Numbered from the stretch's first letter, positions 26,563-34,081 are shown. The stretch: DNA of 34,081 nt from Pseudomonadota bacterium (GCA_021804565.1 JAJZHK010000033.1:1-34081); one strand, 5' to 3'. Translations and numbers: made by a program. Notes: generated by a model from the sequence alone, not told the origin.

Positions 26563-27200
26563 GGCAGCACCCGAGCAACATAGCGGGCCAGCTCACCGAG
26601 CAGATCGGCCAGCACCGCGGCTTGCGGCTGGGCGGCGTCGATACGCCGATGGCTGGCCGGATGCAAGCGACAGCGCTCGGCGTAGGCGCCATGCACCCGG
26701 TGCATAAAAGCCAGGGACTCCGACTCGAGGCGGTCAGCTTGCGTACCGCGCTCTGCCGCACGGGCCAGGCCGACATCGACCGGTACATCCAGCCACAGCA
26801 CCAAACCTGGACGCAGGTCCTGCTGCACCCAGGTTTCCAGGGTGGCGATCCAGTTCATGTCGATACCGCGCCCGCCACCCTGGTAAGCGAAGCTGGCATC
26901 GGTGAAACGATCAAGCAGCACAAAACTGCCGGCGCGCAGACGTGGCCGTATCTCCTGCTGCACATGTTGGGCGCGCGCCGCAAAGACCATGAGCAACTCC
27001 GCCATAGGCTCGACCTTGTCCTGACGGGGCTGCAGGATCAGTTGCCGGAGCTGCTCACCGAGCTCGCTACCCCCCGGCTCACGGCTCACCCACACCGGCA
27101 GGTGCTGGCGTACAAACCAGTCCTCAAGAGCCTCTATGGCGCTGCTCTTGCCAGCGCCTTCGCCACCTTCCAGGGTGATCAGACGCGAGCCCGGATTCAT
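26559..27200 (-). CDS. tmk: Thymidylate kinase
   Basis: Phosphorylates dTMP to dTDP in the cytoplasm; 213 residues. P-loop GGEGAGKS at 12-19, the DRF motif with Asp97 and Arg98 (LLDRFTDASFAYQGGGRG), REPGGSELGE at 40-49, and a lid segment around RAAERGTQADRLE. Its start ATG overlaps the mltG stop (ATGA) and its stop overlaps the holB GTG, so translation of mltG, tmk and holB is probably coupled. Confidence 0.96.
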   Translation of the reverse strand: MNPGSRLITLEGGEGAGKSSAIEALEDWFVRQHLPVWVSREPGGSELGEQLRQLILQPRQDKVEPMAELLMVFAARAQHVQQEIRPRLRAGSFVLLDRFTDASFAYQGGGRGIDMNWIATLETWVQQDLRPGLVLWLDVPVDVGLARAAERGTQADRLESESLAFMHRVHGAYAERCRLHPASHRRIDAAQPQAAVLADLLGELARYVARVLP

Positions 27201-28198
27201 GGGTGACTCCGGTAGTCGGCACGCCGGTGCAACTGATACTGACGCACCGCAGCATTGTGCGCTTGCAGGTCGGCGCTGAAAACGTGATGGCCGTCGCCAC
27301 GCGCCACAAAGTAGAGGTCGGAGGTCACCAGGGGGTGCACCGCCGCCATGATCGCCGCGCGCCCTGGCATGGCGATGGGGGTCGGTGGCAGGCCTGTTTG
27401 GCGATAAGTATTGTATGGGCTCGGCGAACGCAGATCAGCACTGCTCAAACGCCCCTGGTAACGATCGCCAAGACCATAGATCACCGCGGGGTCGGTCTGC
27501 AGACGCATGCCCAGGCGCAGCCGATTGATGAACACACCGGCGATATGGCTGCGCTCGGACTCGGCCGCGGTCTCTTTCTCGACCAGTGAGGCCATGATCA
27601 GCACCTGGTAGGGCGTGCTGTAAGGCAGGCCAGGGTCACGCTCAGCCCAAGCCCGGACGAGCAGCTCACGTTGCCGCTTGAGCATGCTGGTCAACAGGGT
27701 ACGCACCGGCAAGCCCGGAGCATAACCGTAGGTGTCGGGCGCCAGCCAGCCTTCCAGTCGACCGCCTTCGACGCCGAGCAGGGCCGCCCAGTCGACCGCG
27801 GATGTAGCCGGCCACTGCAGATCGGTCTGTTGATGCAGTCGTGCCACCCAAGCCGCCCAGGTCATGCCCTCCACCAGCGTCACCCGCTGCACATAAGCGC
27901 CCGGGCTGTCGATCAGGAGACGGAGCAGATCCCAGCTGCTGAGACCCGGCTGCAAGGGATAGACCCCCGCATAAAGGCGCGCATCGCGGGCCGCGATATG
28001 TTCATAGAGCAGGACGCCGTTCTCTTCCGGCAGCACACCGGCCAAGTAGAGGCGATGGGTCAGGGCGTAGAGCGAGTCACCATGGCGCACCTCCAGCTGA
28101 TAGCCCGGGTGCAGATGCAAAGGTCGCATCAAATCCCAGGCCAGCCCTAACAGGAAGGCCAGAACCAGCCAGATCATGAGCCGCAGCAGCTTAAGCAT
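27197..28198 (-). CDS. mltG: Endolytic murein transglycosylase MltG (YceG)
   Basis: Membrane-anchored lytic transglycosylase that cleaves nascent glycan strands; 333 residues. I start at 28198 (MLKLLRLMIWLVLAFLLG), giving one N-terminal membrane span and a periplasmic body; the 16 residues upstream lie within pabC and are not family-like. A LysM-like/YceG N-domain is followed by the catalytic segment IMASLVEKETAAESER with the active-site Glu in the EKETA motif (206-210), then AGVFINRLRLGMRLQTDPAVIYG and SPYNTYRQTGLPPTPIAMPG. The start overlaps the pabC end by eight bases. Confidence 0.95.
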   Translation of the reverse strand: MLKLLRLMIWLVLAFLLGLAWDLMRPLHLHPGYQLEVRHGDSLYALTHRLYLAGVLPEENGVLLYEHIAARDARLYAGVYPLQPGLSSWDLLRLLIDSPGAYVQRVTLVEGMTWAAWVARLHQQTDLQWPATSAVDWAALLGVEGGRLEGWLAPDTYGYAPGLPVRTLLTSMLKRQRELLVRAWAERDPGLPYSTPYQVLIMASLVEKETAAESERSHIAGVFINRLRLGMRLQTDPAVIYGLGDRYQGRLSSADLRSPSPYNTYRQTGLPPTPIAMPGRAAIMAAVHPLVTSDLYFVARGDGHHVFSADLQAHNAAVRQYQLHRRADYRSHP

Positions 28199-29000
28199 GA
28201 CGCAGGACCTGGGCCAGTTCCAGCTGCAATTTGCTGGTGATGACACCGGTCGTCATGCTACGCCCCAGCAGTTCATGAACCGGCATGATGCCACGCACAG
28301 CATTGCAAAAAAAGACTTCATCCGCATTGAGAAAGTCAGAAACCTCGAGAGCCCTGATGCGTGTCGGAATACGCACCCGACGACAGCGATCGAGGATCCA
28401 GGCACGCATCACCCCGGCCACCCCGCACTGCTCGATGGCCGGGGTGTGCAGAACATAGCGGTGCACCATGAAAACATTGCTCGCCACCCCTTCGATGACC
28501 TGGCCGGCGATGTCCTGGACCAGAGCCTCGTCACAGCCGGGATGGCTGTCGAGCTCACCCTGCAGCAGGACCTGCTCCAGCTTCTGCAGATGTTTCAGAC
28601 CGGCCAGCATCGGCACATGGCCCAGACGCTGCTGCAGCAAGGTGGCGCGCAGGCCGCTCGGCCCAGTCCCGAGCTCTCGCCACTGACTGATCAGGCAGAC
28701 CTTGGCATCGGCTCGGGGCCGGTAACCGCCACCCTGACCGCGGGTCAGGGTGAGGCGCAGCACACCCTCTTTGAGCTGTGCCAGATGACCGGCCAGATGG
28801 TCTTCGATACGCGCCATGCTGACCGGCAAATGCAGACTGTCGATCGCCTGCATCAGCCGATCACGATGCCAGGACCACAGCGGCAAGCCGCCATCCTGGA
28901 CACGCATGCTCTCAAAAACGCCATCGGCGAACAGCAGGCCACGGTCCATCCACGCAGGATGATCGTCAGCCTGACCATCGACCCACTGTATATGCTGCAT
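28191..29000 (-). CDS. pabC: Aminodeoxychorismate lyase
   Basis: PLP-dependent class IV aminotransferase-fold enzyme releasing pyruvate to form 4-aminobenzoate for folate; 269 residues. Expected features: DRGLLFADGVFESMR, the PLP lysine Lys136 in GLKHLQKLEQVL, and Glu170 in VIEGVASNVF, with FFCNAVRGIMPV near the end. It lies between fabF and mltG as in E. coli and Pseudomonas. The ATG shares one base with the fabF stop (TGATG), so the two are probably translationally coupled. Confidence 0.94.
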   Translation of the reverse strand: MQHIQWVDGQADDHPAWMDRGLLFADGVFESMRVQDGGLPLWSWHRDRLMQAIDSLHLPVSMARIEDHLAGHLAQLKEGVLRLTLTRGQGGGYRPRADAKVCLISQWRELGTGPSGLRATLLQQRLGHVPMLAGLKHLQKLEQVLLQGELDSHPGCDEALVQDIAGQVIEGVASNVFMVHRYVLHTPAIEQCGVAGVMRAWILDRCRRVRIPTRIRALEVSDFLNADEVFFCNAVRGIMPVHELLGRSMTTGVITSKLQLELAQVLRHA

Positions 29001-30238
29001 CAGACCCGACCGAAGATGAGAGAGCCGTTGGTACCGCCAAAACCGAAAGAGTTGCTGAGCACCACCTTGACCGCAGCCTGACGCGCCTGGTGCGGCACAT
29101 AGTCAAGACGGCAGTTCTCGTCCGGATGATCGAGATTGATGGTCGGAGGCAGCACCCCATGCTGTATGGCCATGATGCTGATGATGGCCTCGACAGCGCC
29201 GGCAGCACCGAGCAGATGGCCGATCATCGACTTGGTCGAGCTGACCGGCACCTGCATGGCGCGCTCGGCAAACACCGCCTCGATGGCACGCGACTCAGCC
29301 AGGTCCCCGGCATAGGTCGAGGTCCCATGGGCATTGATGTAGTCGATGGCCGCCGGCGCTAAAGAAGCATCCCGCAAGGCATTGCGCATGGCCTGAGCAG
29401 CACCGCGGCCATCCTCGGGCGGAGAGGTCACATGAAAAGCGTCATCGCTCATACCAAAGCCGAGCAGTTCGGCATAGATCCGGGCACCACGCGCGCGGGC
29501 GTGCTCGTACTCCTCCAGCACGATGGCGCCAGCGCCATCGGCGAGAACAAAACCATCGCGATCACGGTCAAAGGGCCGGCTCGCCGCCTGTGGATCGTCA
29601 TTGCGTACCGACAGGGCCCGGCAGGCGTTGAAGCCGCCGATACCCAAGGGCGTCGAGGCTTTCTCGGCGCCACCGGCGAGCATGGCATCGGCGTCACCGT
29701 AAGCGATGCAGCGGGCCGCCAAACCGATGCTGTGGGTACCGGTGGTGCAGGCCGTGGTCAAGGCCAGATTAGGACCCTGCAAACCCAGGCGTATGGCGAG
29801 GTTACCCGCGATCATATTGATCACCTGGCCGGCCACGAAAAAGGGCGAAATACGCCGCGGGCCTTCAGCGAGCAGAAGTTTGTGGCCGTTTTCGATGCCA
29901 CTGATGCCGCCTATGCCCGAGCCCATGCACACCCCATAACGGCCGCATTGCTCCGGCTCCGGCATCAGTCCACTGTCAGCCCAGGCTTGCAGGCCTGCGA
30001 CCATACCGTAGACCATGAAGTCATCCATACGCCGGGCTTCTTTCAGAGGCAGCCACTGCTCACAGGAAAAATCCTGCAAAGTTCCGGCAAACTGCGTGGC
30101 AAAGCCGCTCGTATCAAAATGCTCAATACGACGTATGCCGCTACGTCCCGCACACAAACCTTCCCAGGTCGTGGTCACGGAATTACCCAGACAGGTCAGC
30201 ATACCCATCCCGGTCACCACGACGCGTCGGCGCGCCAT
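29000..30238 (-). CDS. fabF: Beta-ketoacyl-ACP synthase II
   Basis: Condensing enzyme for fatty-acid elongation, 412 residues, the usual FabF length. The catalytic Cys164 lies in [12 protein letters not shown], His304 in [11 protein letters not shown], Lys336 and His341 in [12 protein letters not shown], and the C-terminus [15 protein letters not shown] is typical. Two otherwise very conserved neighbours differ: Tyr309 where Pro is usual after HGTST, and Ile339 where Thr is usual before GH. The triad is intact, so I expect activity. It follows acpP after a terminator-containing gap of 99 bases and overlaps pabC by one base. Confidence 0.96.
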   Translation of the reverse strand: MARRRVVVTGMGMLTCLGNSVTTTWEGLCAGRSGIRRIEHFDTSGFATQFAGTLQDFSCEQWLPLKEARRMDDFMVYGMVAGLQAWADSGLMPEPEQCGRYGVCMGSGIGGISGIENGHKLLLAEGPRRISPFFVAGQVINMIAGNLAIRLGLQGPNLALTTACTTGTHSIGLAARCIAYGDADAMLAGGAEKASTPLGIGGFNACRALSVRNDDPQAASRPFDRDRDGFVLADGAGAIVLEEYEHARARGARIYAELLGFGMSDDAFHVTSPPEDGRGAAQAMRNALRDASLAPAAIDYINAHGTSTYAGDLAESRAIEAVFAERAMQVPVSSTKSMIGHLLGAAGAVEAIISIMAIQHGVLPPTINLDHPDENCRLDYVPHQARQAAVKVVLSNSFGFGGTNGSLIFGRV

Positions 30239-30272
30239 ATCAGCCTCCCGGCCCTTGTTCAGAATATTCCCG

Positions 30273-30307
30273 AAAAAAAACCGCAGTCTTGCGATCTGCG
30301 GCTTTTT
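30273..30307 (-). terminator. Rho-independent terminator between acpP and fabF
   Basis: On the minus strand GCCGCAG (30296-30302) pairs with CTGCGG (30281-30286) across a nine-base loop and is followed by eight T residues (30273-30280). It lies 31 bases after the acpP stop and before fabF, so it should end part of the acpP transcripts and reduce fabF expression relative to acpP. A run of five A precedes the stem, so it may also work in the other direction. Confidence 0.82.
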
Positions 30308-30337
30308 CAGCAGGCGGTTACCCTGCGTAGCTCAGAC

Positions 30338-30577
30338 TCAGTCCTTGCTATGTGCCACCACGTAGTCGATCGCTGCCTGCACGGTGGTGATCTTTTCCGC
30401 TTCCTCATCAGGGATCTCGGTTTCGAACTCTTCTTCCAGAGCCATCACCAGTTCGACGGTATCCAGGGAATCGGCACCCAGATCATCGACAAACGACGCC
30501 TCATTGGTCACCTGCTCCGCCTTGACGCCGAGCTGCTCGGCAATGATCTTCTTCACTCGTTCTTCGATACTGCTCAC
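30338..30577 (-). CDS. acpP: Acyl carrier protein
   Basis: Acyl carrier protein, 79 residues, almost the E. coli sequence. The phosphopantetheine attachment site is Ser37 in [10 protein letters not shown], and the acidic recognition helix [19 protein letters not shown] is intact. The start codon is GTG at 30577, preceded by AGGAGAAGGT (30581-30590), a very strong ribosome-binding site. A candidate sigma-70 promoter lies at 30622-30650 and a terminator directly follows, so acpP is probably made in excess from its own transcript. Confidence 0.97.
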   Translation of the reverse strand: MSSIEERVKKIIAEQLGVKAEQVTNEASFVDDLGADSLDTVELVMALEEEFETEIPDEEAEKITTVQAAIDYVVAHSKD

Positions 30578-30621
30578 GCTACCTTCTCCTCTGTCTGGGT
30601 GTATCCCTACAGGACGGGGCT

Positions 30622-30650
30622 AGTTTATTGAACCCCCTCAAGACCTGCAA
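30622..30650 (-). promoter_or_regulatory. Candidate acpP promoter
   Basis: On the minus strand TTGCAG (30645-30650) and TAAACT (30622-30627) are 17 bases apart, a sigma-70-like pair with modest consensus match, 45 bases before the acpP start. The bases upstream (about 30661-30710) are strikingly AT-rich for this genome, as an UP element would be. This fits the high expression expected of acpP. Confidence 0.5.
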
Positions 30651-30710
30651 GCACCCCGTCACAAACAATCCGTAAATAGATATATCCACATATAAATCAT
30701 AGGGATAAAA

Positions 30711-31454
30711 TCATCCCATATACATGCCACCGTTGACATGCAGGGTTTGTCCGGTGATATAAGCCGCCGCATCGCTCGCCAGAAAGCCTACTGCATGGGC
30801 AATATCCTCAGGTCGACCGAGCTCACCGAGGGGGATTTGAGCAAGCATCGCCTGGCGCGTGTCCTCGCCCAGCGCATGGGTCATGTCGGTGGCGATGAAG
30901 CCTGGCGCCACCGAATTGACCGTGATATGCCGTGAGCCGACCTCGCGCGCCAGGGCACGGGTAAAGCCCTCCAGCCCGGCTTTGGCGGCCGCATAATTTG
31001 CCTGCCCGGGATTGCCGGTATGGCCGACCACCGAGCCTATGCTGATGATTCTGCCCCAACGCTCTTTCATCATCCCCTTCAGACAAGCCCGGCTGAGACG
31101 AAACAGGCTGGTCAGATTGGTGGCAATGACGCTGTCCCAGTCCTCATCTTTCATGCGCAACAGCAAGGTGTCTCGGGTGATGCCGGCATTGTTGATGAGC
31201 AGCAGGGGGGTACCAAAGTGGCTGTTGATCTGACTCAAGGCGTGCTCGACCGAGTCCGGCTGGGCAACATCGAGGCGCATCCCGACCCCCTGGGCGCCGA
31301 TCGCCGCCAGGCTTTCGGAGATCTGTGCCGCACCGGCTTCGGTGGTTGCAGTGCCCACCACGATGCAGCCTTGTGCCGCCAACTGCAGTGCTATGGCACG
31401 GCCTATACCGCGCGTAGCTCCGGTGACAAGAGCGATACGATTTTGCAAGGACAT
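30711..31454 (-). CDS. fabG: 3-oxoacyl-[acyl-carrier-protein] reductase
   Basis: NADPH-dependent reductase of the fatty-acid elongation cycle, short-chain dehydrogenase family, 247 residues. I start at 31454 (MSLQNRIALVTG), with GGGAGGGG upstream. The nucleotide motif TGATRGIG is at 11-18, NNAG at 88-91, and the active site has Asn113, Ser141 (ISIGSVVG), Tyr154 and Lys158 (YAAAK). The end GGMYM is typical of FabG. It precedes acpP as usual, but the gene upstream is a TolC-like lipoprotein and not fabD. Confidence 0.96.
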   Translation of the reverse strand: MSLQNRIALVTGATRGIGRAIALQLAAQGCIVVGTATTEAGAAQISESLAAIGAQGVGMRLDVAQPDSVEHALSQINSHFGTPLLLINNAGITRDTLLLRMKDEDWDSVIATNLTSLFRLSRACLKGMMKERWGRIISIGSVVGHTGNPGQANYAAAKAGLEGFTRALAREVGSRHITVNSVAPGFIATDMTHALGEDTRQAMLAQIPLGELGRPEDIAHAVGFLASDAAAYITGQTLHVNGGMYMG

Positions 31455-31551
31455 ACGCCCCTCCCTGTGTAAATTCTCTGACCCATCGACGCAAAAACAG
31501 CCCATGGTATCCCATCACGGCCGACGATACATCCTCATTCTCGGCAAGCCC

Positions 31552-32928
31552 TCAGGCCGCCGGTAAAAGCTGCTGCATCAGCCCGAGGTCATCGAGCAGG
31601 TCTTCCTGCGCCTGGTTGTAGCGCACCACCACCGTCGCCCACTGCAGTCGCGCAGCTTCTGCTTCACGCTGTGCCTGCAGAACATCGAGGGTCAAACCGG
31701 CACCCGCCTGCAGCTGGCGCATGGCCAATTGCAGGGCCTGCTCGGCGTCCTTGACGGTTTTTTCAGCGAGTGGGAGTCTTTGCTGCAGCCACTCGCTGCT
31801 GTGCAGATCTTGCGCCAGCTGCAGGTTCAGCGCATCCATGCTTTGCGCCCAGGCCAGCTGTGTTTGGCGGCGCTGCGCGAGCGCCGCCTGCAACTGCCCG
31901 CCCAGGACCGGCGAGGCACTCCAGCGGACCACCACGCTCTGCCGCAGCTGCCGAATGAGCGCATCCGCGGGGGCGCCGGTGGGTGGCGGTGACACCTGCA
32001 CGGACTGCACCTGCAGTTGCGGGCTGAGATTCTGCGCCAGCAACTGCGCCTGCTTTTTGCTATCGATATCCAGCTGCCGGCGTAAAACGGCCAGGTCGGC
32101 TCTTTGCAGCAAGGCCAAGCTGCTCATGCGCTCGAGCTCATAAGGCGGCTCGACCAGGCAGATGAGCTGCAAGGGCGCGGCTGGCGGCACCACCAGCGTC
32201 TGCGCCTGCAGATGCAGGGTCGCCGCCATCGCCAGCGAGCGCTGATAGAACTGATAGGCGGCACTGAGCTTGTCTTGGCGCGCACGGTCGACAGCCGTCT
32301 GTGCGCGCAACTCATCCGCCAGCAGGCCAGCCCCCGCCCGCCAGCGCACACGCTCCAGACGCAGCAGCTCTTCACTTTGCTGCAAAGCCACCGCGGCGTT
32401 GAGCAGCTGTGCACGAGCCAGCTGCAATTCGTCGTACTGACGCAGGGCCTGATGGATGGTTTCATCGCGCACATGGCGCGCCTCATCCTGGCTGCGCAGG
32501 AGGCGCTGCCGTGCCAGCAAAAGATCAAAGACTGCCTGACCGGGATTGATCACCCAGGACCACATGGCGCTCGACCACGCATAGCTCTCGCGACTGAGCA
32601 CCAGCCCATGCGGGCTGCTCGTCGCCCCCTCGCTATGTGCAGCGCTCCAGGCAGGCATCCATACCGGTAGCAGCCCTTGCCAGCTGCCTGCCAGCAGCGC
32701 CTTCTGCGTCGCCACCTGGGCCTGGGCCTGGGCGATCGCCAGATTATGCCCGGGCAATAAACGCAAAACGTCCTCGCGACGCAAGGTCACCGCGTAGGCT
32801 TGGCCCAAAGCCACCGGCACATCCTCTGCCCTGGGCAGGCCCTGTGGTGGAGAGGGCAGCTGGGGCAGATGCGAGCAAGCCTGCAGGGTGCAACCCAACA
32901 CCACCAGGATCGCTATGCTCGCTCTCAT
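31552..32928 (-). CDS. TolC-like outer-membrane efflux lipoprotein
   Basis: Outer-membrane duct protein of a tripartite exporter, 458 residues. The N-terminus is a lipoprotein signal (IAILVVLGCTLQAC, Cys about residue 18). Two OEP-type repeats follow, rich in Ala, Gln and Leu with long amphipathic helices (LAIAQAQAQVATQKALLAGSW-like in the first; the second ends RQLQAGAGLTLDVLQAQREAEAARL). The sequence is not close to the NodT-type protein at the left edge. Its ATG overlaps the stop of the adaptor gene (ATGA). The inner-membrane partner is not in the window. Confidence 0.87.
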   Translation of the reverse strand: MRASIAILVVLGCTLQACSHLPQLPSPPQGLPRAEDVPVALGQAYAVTLRREDVLRLLPGHNLAIAQAQAQVATQKALLAGSWQGLLPVWMPAWSAAHSEGATSSPHGLVLSRESYAWSSAMWSWVINPGQAVFDLLLARQRLLRSQDEARHVRDETIHQALRQYDELQLARAQLLNAAVALQQSEELLRLERVRWRAGAGLLADELRAQTAVDRARQDKLSAAYQFYQRSLAMAATLHLQAQTLVVPPAAPLQLICLVEPPYELERMSSLALLQRADLAVLRRQLDIDSKKQAQLLAQNLSPQLQVQSVQVSPPPTGAPADALIRQLRQSVVVRWSASPVLGGQLQAALAQRRQTQLAWAQSMDALNLQLAQDLHSSEWLQQRLPLAEKTVKDAEQALQLAMRQLQAGAGLTLDVLQAQREAEAARLQWATVVVRYNQAQEDLLDDLGLMQQLLPAA

Positions 32929-33785
32929 CGGCCCGGCTCGGGATAGACTCGCGCCGACTGGCCGGCGAGCAAGGCCTGGTCCGGGTTAGCGAGATCGATC
33001 TCCAGACGCAAGCGGTGACTTTGTGGATCGAGCACCGCTGCCTGCCGACTGACCAGCGCCTGCCGGCGCTGTCCAGAGGCACTCCTGACCTCGACCCGCA
33101 AGCCCTTGTAGACGCGAGCCACCTCCTCTTCCCTGACCCAGCAGACCACGCGCAGGCGGTCATCACGCGCTATGGAAAAAAGCACGGTAGCGCGTCCTGC
33201 CGCACTGGCATTGACCAGCTGTCCAGGGCTGATGCTGCGCAAAGTGATCACCCCAGGGTAAGGAGCACGGATCAGATGATGACGCCGTTGCACCTGCAAC
33301 CCGAGAAGCTCGGCCTCAAGCTGTGCGCGGGCGCTGAGCGCTGCCGTTTTCTGTGCCCAGGCGGCGGCCACCTGAGCCTCGGCGACCTGCCAACGGGCGT
33401 GCGCCTCTTCACGAGCCTGGGCGGTACTGGCCTGGGCCTGGTAAAGCTCCTCGCTGCGCTGCAGGCCGATACGACGCAGCTGCGCCTCGGCCTGGGCCGC
33501 CCGCCATTGACTGTCACTGACGGCAATGGCGGCATCGGCTTGGGCGAGAGCCGAGCGCATCTTGCGCAGTTGCGCGTCAAGCTCAGGATCCTCAAGACGG
33601 GCAAGGAGCTCCCCGGCACGCACGCGATCGCCAAGATCGTGCTGGATGGACGCTACGTAGGCGGTGTTTTTCGCATAGATATCGCTGCTGTAGTAGGCCT
33701 CAATCGTCGCTGGCCAAAACGCCGCAGGCGTCGCCTCGACACCCAGGGTCGAAAAAAACAGGCCCAGCGGGAGCATCTTGTTCAT
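32925..33785 (-). CDS. Periplasmic adaptor (membrane fusion protein, HlyD/RND type)
   Basis: A 286-residue adaptor. The start at 33785 has GGAG seven bases upstream (33793-33796). A short signal peptide (MNKMLPLGLFFSTLGVEA) suggests an exported, not membrane-spanning, protein. Next come a lipoyl half (VASIQHDLGDRVRAGELLARLEDPEL), an alpha-helical hairpin of about 105 residues, the second lipoyl half (RHHLIRAPYPGVITLRSISPGQLV) and a short beta-barrel ending in LAGQSARVY. It is shorter than most RND adaptors, lacking a full membrane-proximal domain. It is coupled to the TolC-like gene; the pump would have to lie upstream, outside the window. Confidence 0.88.
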   Translation of the reverse strand: MNKMLPLGLFFSTLGVEATPAAFWPATIEAYYSSDIYAKNTAYVASIQHDLGDRVRAGELLARLEDPELDAQLRKMRSALAQADAAIAVSDSQWRAAQAEAQLRRIGLQRSEELYQAQASTAQAREEAHARWQVAEAQVAAAWAQKTAALSARAQLEAELLGLQVQRRHHLIRAPYPGVITLRSISPGQLVNASAAGRATVLFSIARDDRLRVVCWVREEEVARVYKGLRVEVRSASGQRRQALVSRQAAVLDPQSHRLRLEIDLANPDQALLAGQSARVYPEPGR

Positions 33786-33859
33786 CGTCTTACTCCGTCA
33801 TCAAGCCGCCGATCCGGTGAGCAAGACAGCCCCCCGGCCTCGGCAACGGCCCTGCAAAT

Positions 33860-33876
33860 ATTAAACATAATTTAAT
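33860..33876. promoter_or_regulatory. AT-rich operator-like palindrome upstream of the adaptor gene
   Basis: ATTAAA and TTTAAT, six bases each, form a perfect dyad with five bases between them, inside an AT-rich patch that stands out from the GC-rich surroundings, 75 bases before the adaptor start. Such sites often bind TetR- or MarR-type repressors of efflux genes. No regulator gene is visible in the window. Confidence 0.4.
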
Positions 33877-33951
33877 GATTGCTCGGCAAGACCGGCCACG
33901 GCTGATTTTGCTCAAGGCCTGCTGGCGCGGACGACAGGCAGGCGCAAGCCT

Positions 33952-33974
33952 GGCTCAGGGACAGGCCCTGAGCC
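33952..33974 (-). terminator. Strong GC-rich hairpin, possible terminator of an upstream gene
   Basis: GGCTCAGGG and CCCTGAGCC are perfectly complementary, nine bases each, with a five-base loop. No T-run follows on either strand, so an intrinsic terminator is not proven. It lies between the candidate gene end at 34035 and the AT-rich promoter patch on the minus strand, where a terminator would make sense. Confidence 0.35.
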
Positions 33975-34081
33975 CGTTCAGGGGAGGAGGAAGAGTAAGG
34001 ATCGCCGTTGCAGGCGGCTCAGGCCGGCCCGCCCTCAGTGCCAGAGGGCATGCGCCTCAGCACGCGCCGCAGCCTGATCGA

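Larger units (their letters stand above)
33786..34081. other. Non-coding right-edge region upstream of the adaptor gene
   Basis: About 300 bases without a convincing gene. It contains an AT-rich patch with the perfect inverted repeat ATTAAA-CATAA-TTTAAT (33860-33876), a GC-rich hairpin at 33952-33974, and a six-base stem GCCCTC/GAGGGC at 34031-34049. On the minus strand a frame entering from the right edge ends at 34035 (TGA) and reads DQAAARAEAHALWH before the stop; it could be the end of an upstream gene, but 47 bases are too few to tell. Confidence 0.45.

Noticed and set aside
29432-30631. A 399-residue plus-strand frame opposite fabF and acpP.
   Set aside because: Antisense to two certain genes and crossing the terminator; no domain.
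30702-30717. GGGAT/ATCCC hairpin across the fabG stop codon.
   Set aside because: Only a five-base stem, no T-run after it and it includes coding bases; not a convincing terminator.
32637-33875. A 412-residue plus-strand frame opposite the TolC-like and adaptor genes.
   Set aside because: It spans two well-supported genes in antisense and shows no family motif.
34035-34081. Possible 3' end of a minus-strand gene entering from the right edge.
   Set aside because: Only about 14 codons are visible; not enough to support a coding call, so it is mentioned only in the region entry.

Overview
The window is GC-rich bacterial chromosome with dense, mostly operonic coding on both strands. Gene content and order point to a motile gammaproteobacterium of the Pseudomonadales/Oceanospirillales type. 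The block fabG-acpP-fabF-pabC-mltG-tmk-holB-pilZ-tatD has the order known from Pseudomonas, a yejABEF-type peptide importer sits directly upstream of fabI, and flgM-flgN follows a near-consensus flagellar sigma-28 promoter. I cannot name a genus. I saw no tRNA, rRNA, IS element, prophage or CRISPR array.

Layout. (1) 1-5544, minus: a ybhGFSR-type ABC-2 exporter (membrane fusion protein, double ATPase, two permeases) followed by a NodT-type outer-membrane lipoprotein that runs off the left edge. (2) 5545-6707, plus: sigma-28 promoter, flgM and flgN. (3) 6692-10830: a lipid-themed cluster. A minus-strand LplT-like MFS protein carrying a decayed acyltransferase tail is divergent from a patatin phospholipase gene, which overlaps a gene for an exported protein with START-like (SRPBCC) domains. 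(4) 10827-11855, minus: an AI-2E/PerM family membrane protein. (5) 11990-16500, plus: two consecutive sensor histidine kinases, one membrane-bound and one soluble with GAF and PAS domains, with no response regulator nearby; an HDOD-GAF protein (16497-17912, minus) meets them tail to tail. (6) 18055-24442, plus: yejABEF then fabI. (7) 24458-31454, minus: tatD, pilZ, holB, tmk, mltG, pabC, fabF, acpP and fabG (listed in coordinate order; transcription runs from fabG to tatD). fabF through tatD are joined by stop/start overlaps or a 3-base gap. (8) 31552-33785, minus: a periplasmic adaptor and a TolC-like lipoprotein without an inner-membrane pump in view, occupying the place where fabD would normally lie.

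Several parts concern the cell envelope: fatty-acid synthesis (fabG, acpP, fabF, fabI), phospholipid handling (MFS, patatin, START protein), peptidoglycan processing (mltG) and two export systems. The least conventional parts are the MFS/patatin/START cluster and the two-kinase operon, whose upstream region holds a nested inverted repeat and whose second kinase lacks the H-box proline. Functional links within these two are inference from gene position and domain content.
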